In this document: piece after piece, positions 62,464 through 64,000 of the stretch
Layout of the letters: every line of letters starts with the position of its first letter
Position numbering within the stretch: position 1 is the stretch's first letter
Source: an uncultured Chitinophaga sp.
GTDB taxonomy: Bacteria; Bacteroidota; Bacteroidia; Cytophagales; Cyclobacteriaceae
Assembly: GCA_902168205.1 (NCBI GenBank)
Contig: CABHOK010000003.1
Span: 558,001 to 622,000, forward strand
DNA length: 64,000 bases
Direction of reading: 5' to 3'
Notes under the pieces: model-generated
Databases searched by the model: none
Told to the model about the DNA's origin: nothing
What the model saw: only the letters and a program-made list of their open reading frames with translations
Made by a program: the position numbers and the translations under genes

Positions 62464-63815
62464 TGAGCGAACGCATCGTCATATTGGGAGCAGGAGAGAG
62501 CGGAACGGGAGCAGCATTGCTCGCGAAGCAGAAGGGCTTTGATGTTTTTGTATCAGACCAGGGTCAGATCAAAGACAAGTATAAAGCCGAACTGCAGCAG
62601 CATGCTATTGCTTTTGAAGACGGCACGCACACGGAAGCATCTATACTCAATGCGCAGCTGGTGATTAAAAGTCCGGGTATACCGGATAAAGCGGAGATCG
62701 TTAAAAAGATCAAAGCTGCCAATATACCGGTGATCGATGAGATTGAATTTGCGTCACGCTATATCAACGGGAAGATCATTGCTATAACCGGAACCAACGG
62801 CAAGACTACCACTACACTGCTCACCTATCATTTACTGAAGAGTGCAGGGTATAATGTAGCACTGGCCGGCAATGTTGGTTTCAGTATGGCACGTCAGATC
62901 ACCGAAAGAAGTTTTGACTGGTATGTGCTTGAAATGAGCAGCTTCCAGTTAGATGGTACCAAGAAGTTTAAGCCGGAGATCGGTATACTCTTGAATATTA
63001 CGCCTGATCACCTTGATCGGTACGAGTATACCATGCAGAAGTATATCGACTCCAAGTTCAGGCTCATTCAGCAGATGGATGCGAGCCAGCACTTTATATA
63101 CTATACCGATGACGCTGTGATAGCAACAGAGGTAGCCAGGAAAAATATACTTCCCAATCAGGTGAAAGTATCGCTGAAGAGCGATGCCAACACCAGGGCA
63201 TACTTCGATGGCGAGAAGATGCGTTTTAATCTGAAAGACAGCTTTGCCATAGCGCAATCAGAAACAACGCTGAAGGGGCCGCACAACCTGATCAATACCA
63301 TGGCGGCTGTTTCGGCTGCGTACCTCGCAGGCGTAAAACTCGAAGCCATTCGCGAGGGACTGAAGACCTTTATAAATGCACCACACCGACTTGAGTCTGT
63401 GGCGGTGATTAAAGGGGTTGAGTTTGTAAATGACTCAAAAGCAACCAATGTAGACTCGGTGGTATATGCACTGGGCAGCTATGAAAAACCGTTGATATGG
63501 ATTGCCGGTGGTGTAGATAAGGGTAACGACTATAACATTATAAAAGAAGACGTACGCAAGAAGGCACGCGCACTGATCTGTCTCGGTAAAGAGAATGACA
63601 AGCTGAAGAAAGCATTTGGCGATGTGGTTCCAGTGATACAGGAAACTCAAAGCGTGCAGGAGCTTGTGCGTATGGCCCTGGCGTTGGCAAAGGCTGGTGA
63701 TGTGGTGTTGCTCTCTCCGGCATGTGCAAGTTTTGATCTCTTTAAGAATTATGAAGATCGCGGAGATCAGTTTAGAAAAGCAGTACTGGACTTAAAGAAA
63801 GAAGCGGAGGCATAG
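62463..63815 (+). CDS. murD: UDP-MurNAc-L-alanine:D-glutamate ligase
   Basis: A 450-residue Mur ligase. An N-terminal Rossmann-type UDP site (IVILGAGESGTGAALLA), ATP site AITGTNGKTTTTLLTYH (about 108-124), NITPDHLDRY and SVVYAL/WIAGGVDKGNDY mark the family. It ends near LLSPACASFDLFKNYEDRGDQF, the usual C-terminus. It overlaps mraY by one base and precedes ftsW by one base, so the cluster is tightly coupled. Confidence 0.96.
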   Translation: MSERIVILGAGESGTGAALLAKQKGFDVFVSDQGQIKDKYKAELQQHAIAFEDGTHTEASILNAQLVIKSPGIPDKAEIVKKIKAANIPVIDEIEFASRYINGKIIAITGTNGKTTTTLLTYHLLKSAGYNVALAGNVGFSMARQITERSFDWYVLEMSSFQLDGTKKFKPEIGILLNITPDHLDRYEYTMQKYIDSKFRLIQQMDASQHFIYYTDDAVIATEVARKNILPNQVKVSLKSDANTRAYFDGEKMRFNLKDSFAIAQSETTLKGPHNLINTMAAVSAAYLAGVKLEAIREGLKTFINAPHRLESVAVIKGVEFVNDSKATNVDSVVYALGSYEKPLIWIAGGVDKGNDYNIIKEDVRKKARALICLGKENDKLKKAFGDVVPVIQETQSVQELVRMALALAKAGDVVLLSPACASFDLFKNYEDRGDQFRKAVLDLKKEAEA

Positions 63816-63816
63816 T

Positions 63817-64000
63817 ATGGTTAAATTCAAAGAATGGGCTGACAAGAATCTGCAGGGTGACAAAGTTATCTGGGCAGTGGTGTTTGCATTGTCGATGATC
63901 AGTGTGCTTGTGGTATATAGTTCCATTGGTACGCTCGCCTATAAACATGCCAAGAGTCCGGAGTATCTGTTGATCAAACATACCATGACGGTGCTGGCTG
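63817..64000 (+). CDS. ftsW: Lipid-II polymerase FtsW (5' part only)
   Basis: The first 61 codons of a gene running past the window end. It starts ATG at 63817, one base after the murD stop. MVKFKEWADKNLQGDKVIWAVVFALSMISVLVVYSSIGTLAYKH shows a cytoplasmic start, the first membrane helix and the conserved VYSS motif of SEDS proteins. Position after murD supports FtsW, the septal glycosyltransferase working with FtsI. Confidence 0.88.
   Translation, partial: MVKFKEWADKNLQGDKVIWAVVFALSMISVLVVYSSIGTLAYKHAKSPEYLLIKHTMTVLA

Noticed and set aside
1-64000. CRISPR arrays, prophage, transposons, tRNA and rRNA genes
   Set aside because: Looked for on both strands; no direct-repeat/spacer series, transposase, integrase or cloverleaf sequence was seen.

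Overview
The window comes from the chromosome of a member of the Bacteroidota, most likely a Cytophagales-type bacterium. The signs are a SusC/SusD pair, a secreted protein with a type IX secretion C-terminal domain, many lipoproteins with Bacteroidota-type lipoboxes, promoters with the Bacteroidota -7 box TAnnTTTG, FtsX-type permeases, LytTR and OmpR two-component pairs, menaquinone-linked respiration (NDH-2, Mqo, MenA) and a division/cell-wall cluster whose MurE carries the meso-DAP motif DNPR. I see no rRNA, tRNA, CRISPR array, phage or transposase. Gene density is high. The only gene-free stretches over about 300 bases are 2052-2588, 8364-8851, 9901-10314, 11641-12680, 17939-18275 and 43762-44104.

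Layout. 0.1-2.1 kb: secreted glycine-rich T9SS protein. 2.6-5.0 kb: a compact operon of an Lgt-like membrane enzyme, a radical SAM protein resembling tetraether synthase (Tes), and a small membrane protein; this is the best candidate for an undescribed system. 5.2-12 kb: small stress or hypothetical genes, an orphan homologue of the pyrrolnitrin enzyme PrnB paired with a STAS-like protein, a candidate structured RNA, and NDH-2. 12.7-18 kb: Ig-domain lipoprotein; HxlR regulator divergent from an overlapping ABM monooxygenase/truncated haemoglobin pair; sterol-desaturase-like hydroxylase with an adenosine-deaminase-like lipoprotein. 18.3-26.7 kb: susC/susD, two overlapping glutathione peroxidase genes, menA, a DUF4136 lipoprotein and an outer-membrane barrel. 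26.9-31.8 kb: guaA, an LpoA-like periplasmic-binding/TPR protein, hemL and a 39-codon membrane peptide. 31.8-39 kb: LytTR two-component system, retropepsin-like lipoprotein, bestrophin-like channel, universal stress protein and an OmpR-type two-component system. 39-45.7 kb: hydrolase, mqo, a yellow/MRJP-like lipoprotein, DUF72, a DUF1080 protein and a lipoprotein. 45.8-51.1 kb: NtrY/NtrC-like sigma-54 pair divergent from an FtsX permease, with dyad operators and a -24/-12 promoter between them. 51.3-54.8 kb: archaemetzincin lipoprotein, a second OmpR-type pair and a small exported triple-repeat protein. 55.2-64 kb: mraZ, an inserted four-helix-bundle (S23/IVP) gene, rsmH, ftsL, ftsI, murE, mraY, murD and the start of ftsW.

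How it fits together. The right end is the dcw cluster, making the meso-DAP peptidoglycan precursor and the septal machinery. It appears to be driven from one promoter overlapped by three AAAGTGG boxes that should bind MraZ. An S23 element bounded by inverted 7-bp repeats has entered this operon and now supplies the start codon and N-terminus of RsmH. Four two-component systems sit in 32-54 kb, and at least two face a divergent envelope or export gene. Across the window the tetranucleotide TATA looks enriched in all codon phases, including a marked preference for the Ile codon ATA after a codon ending in T.
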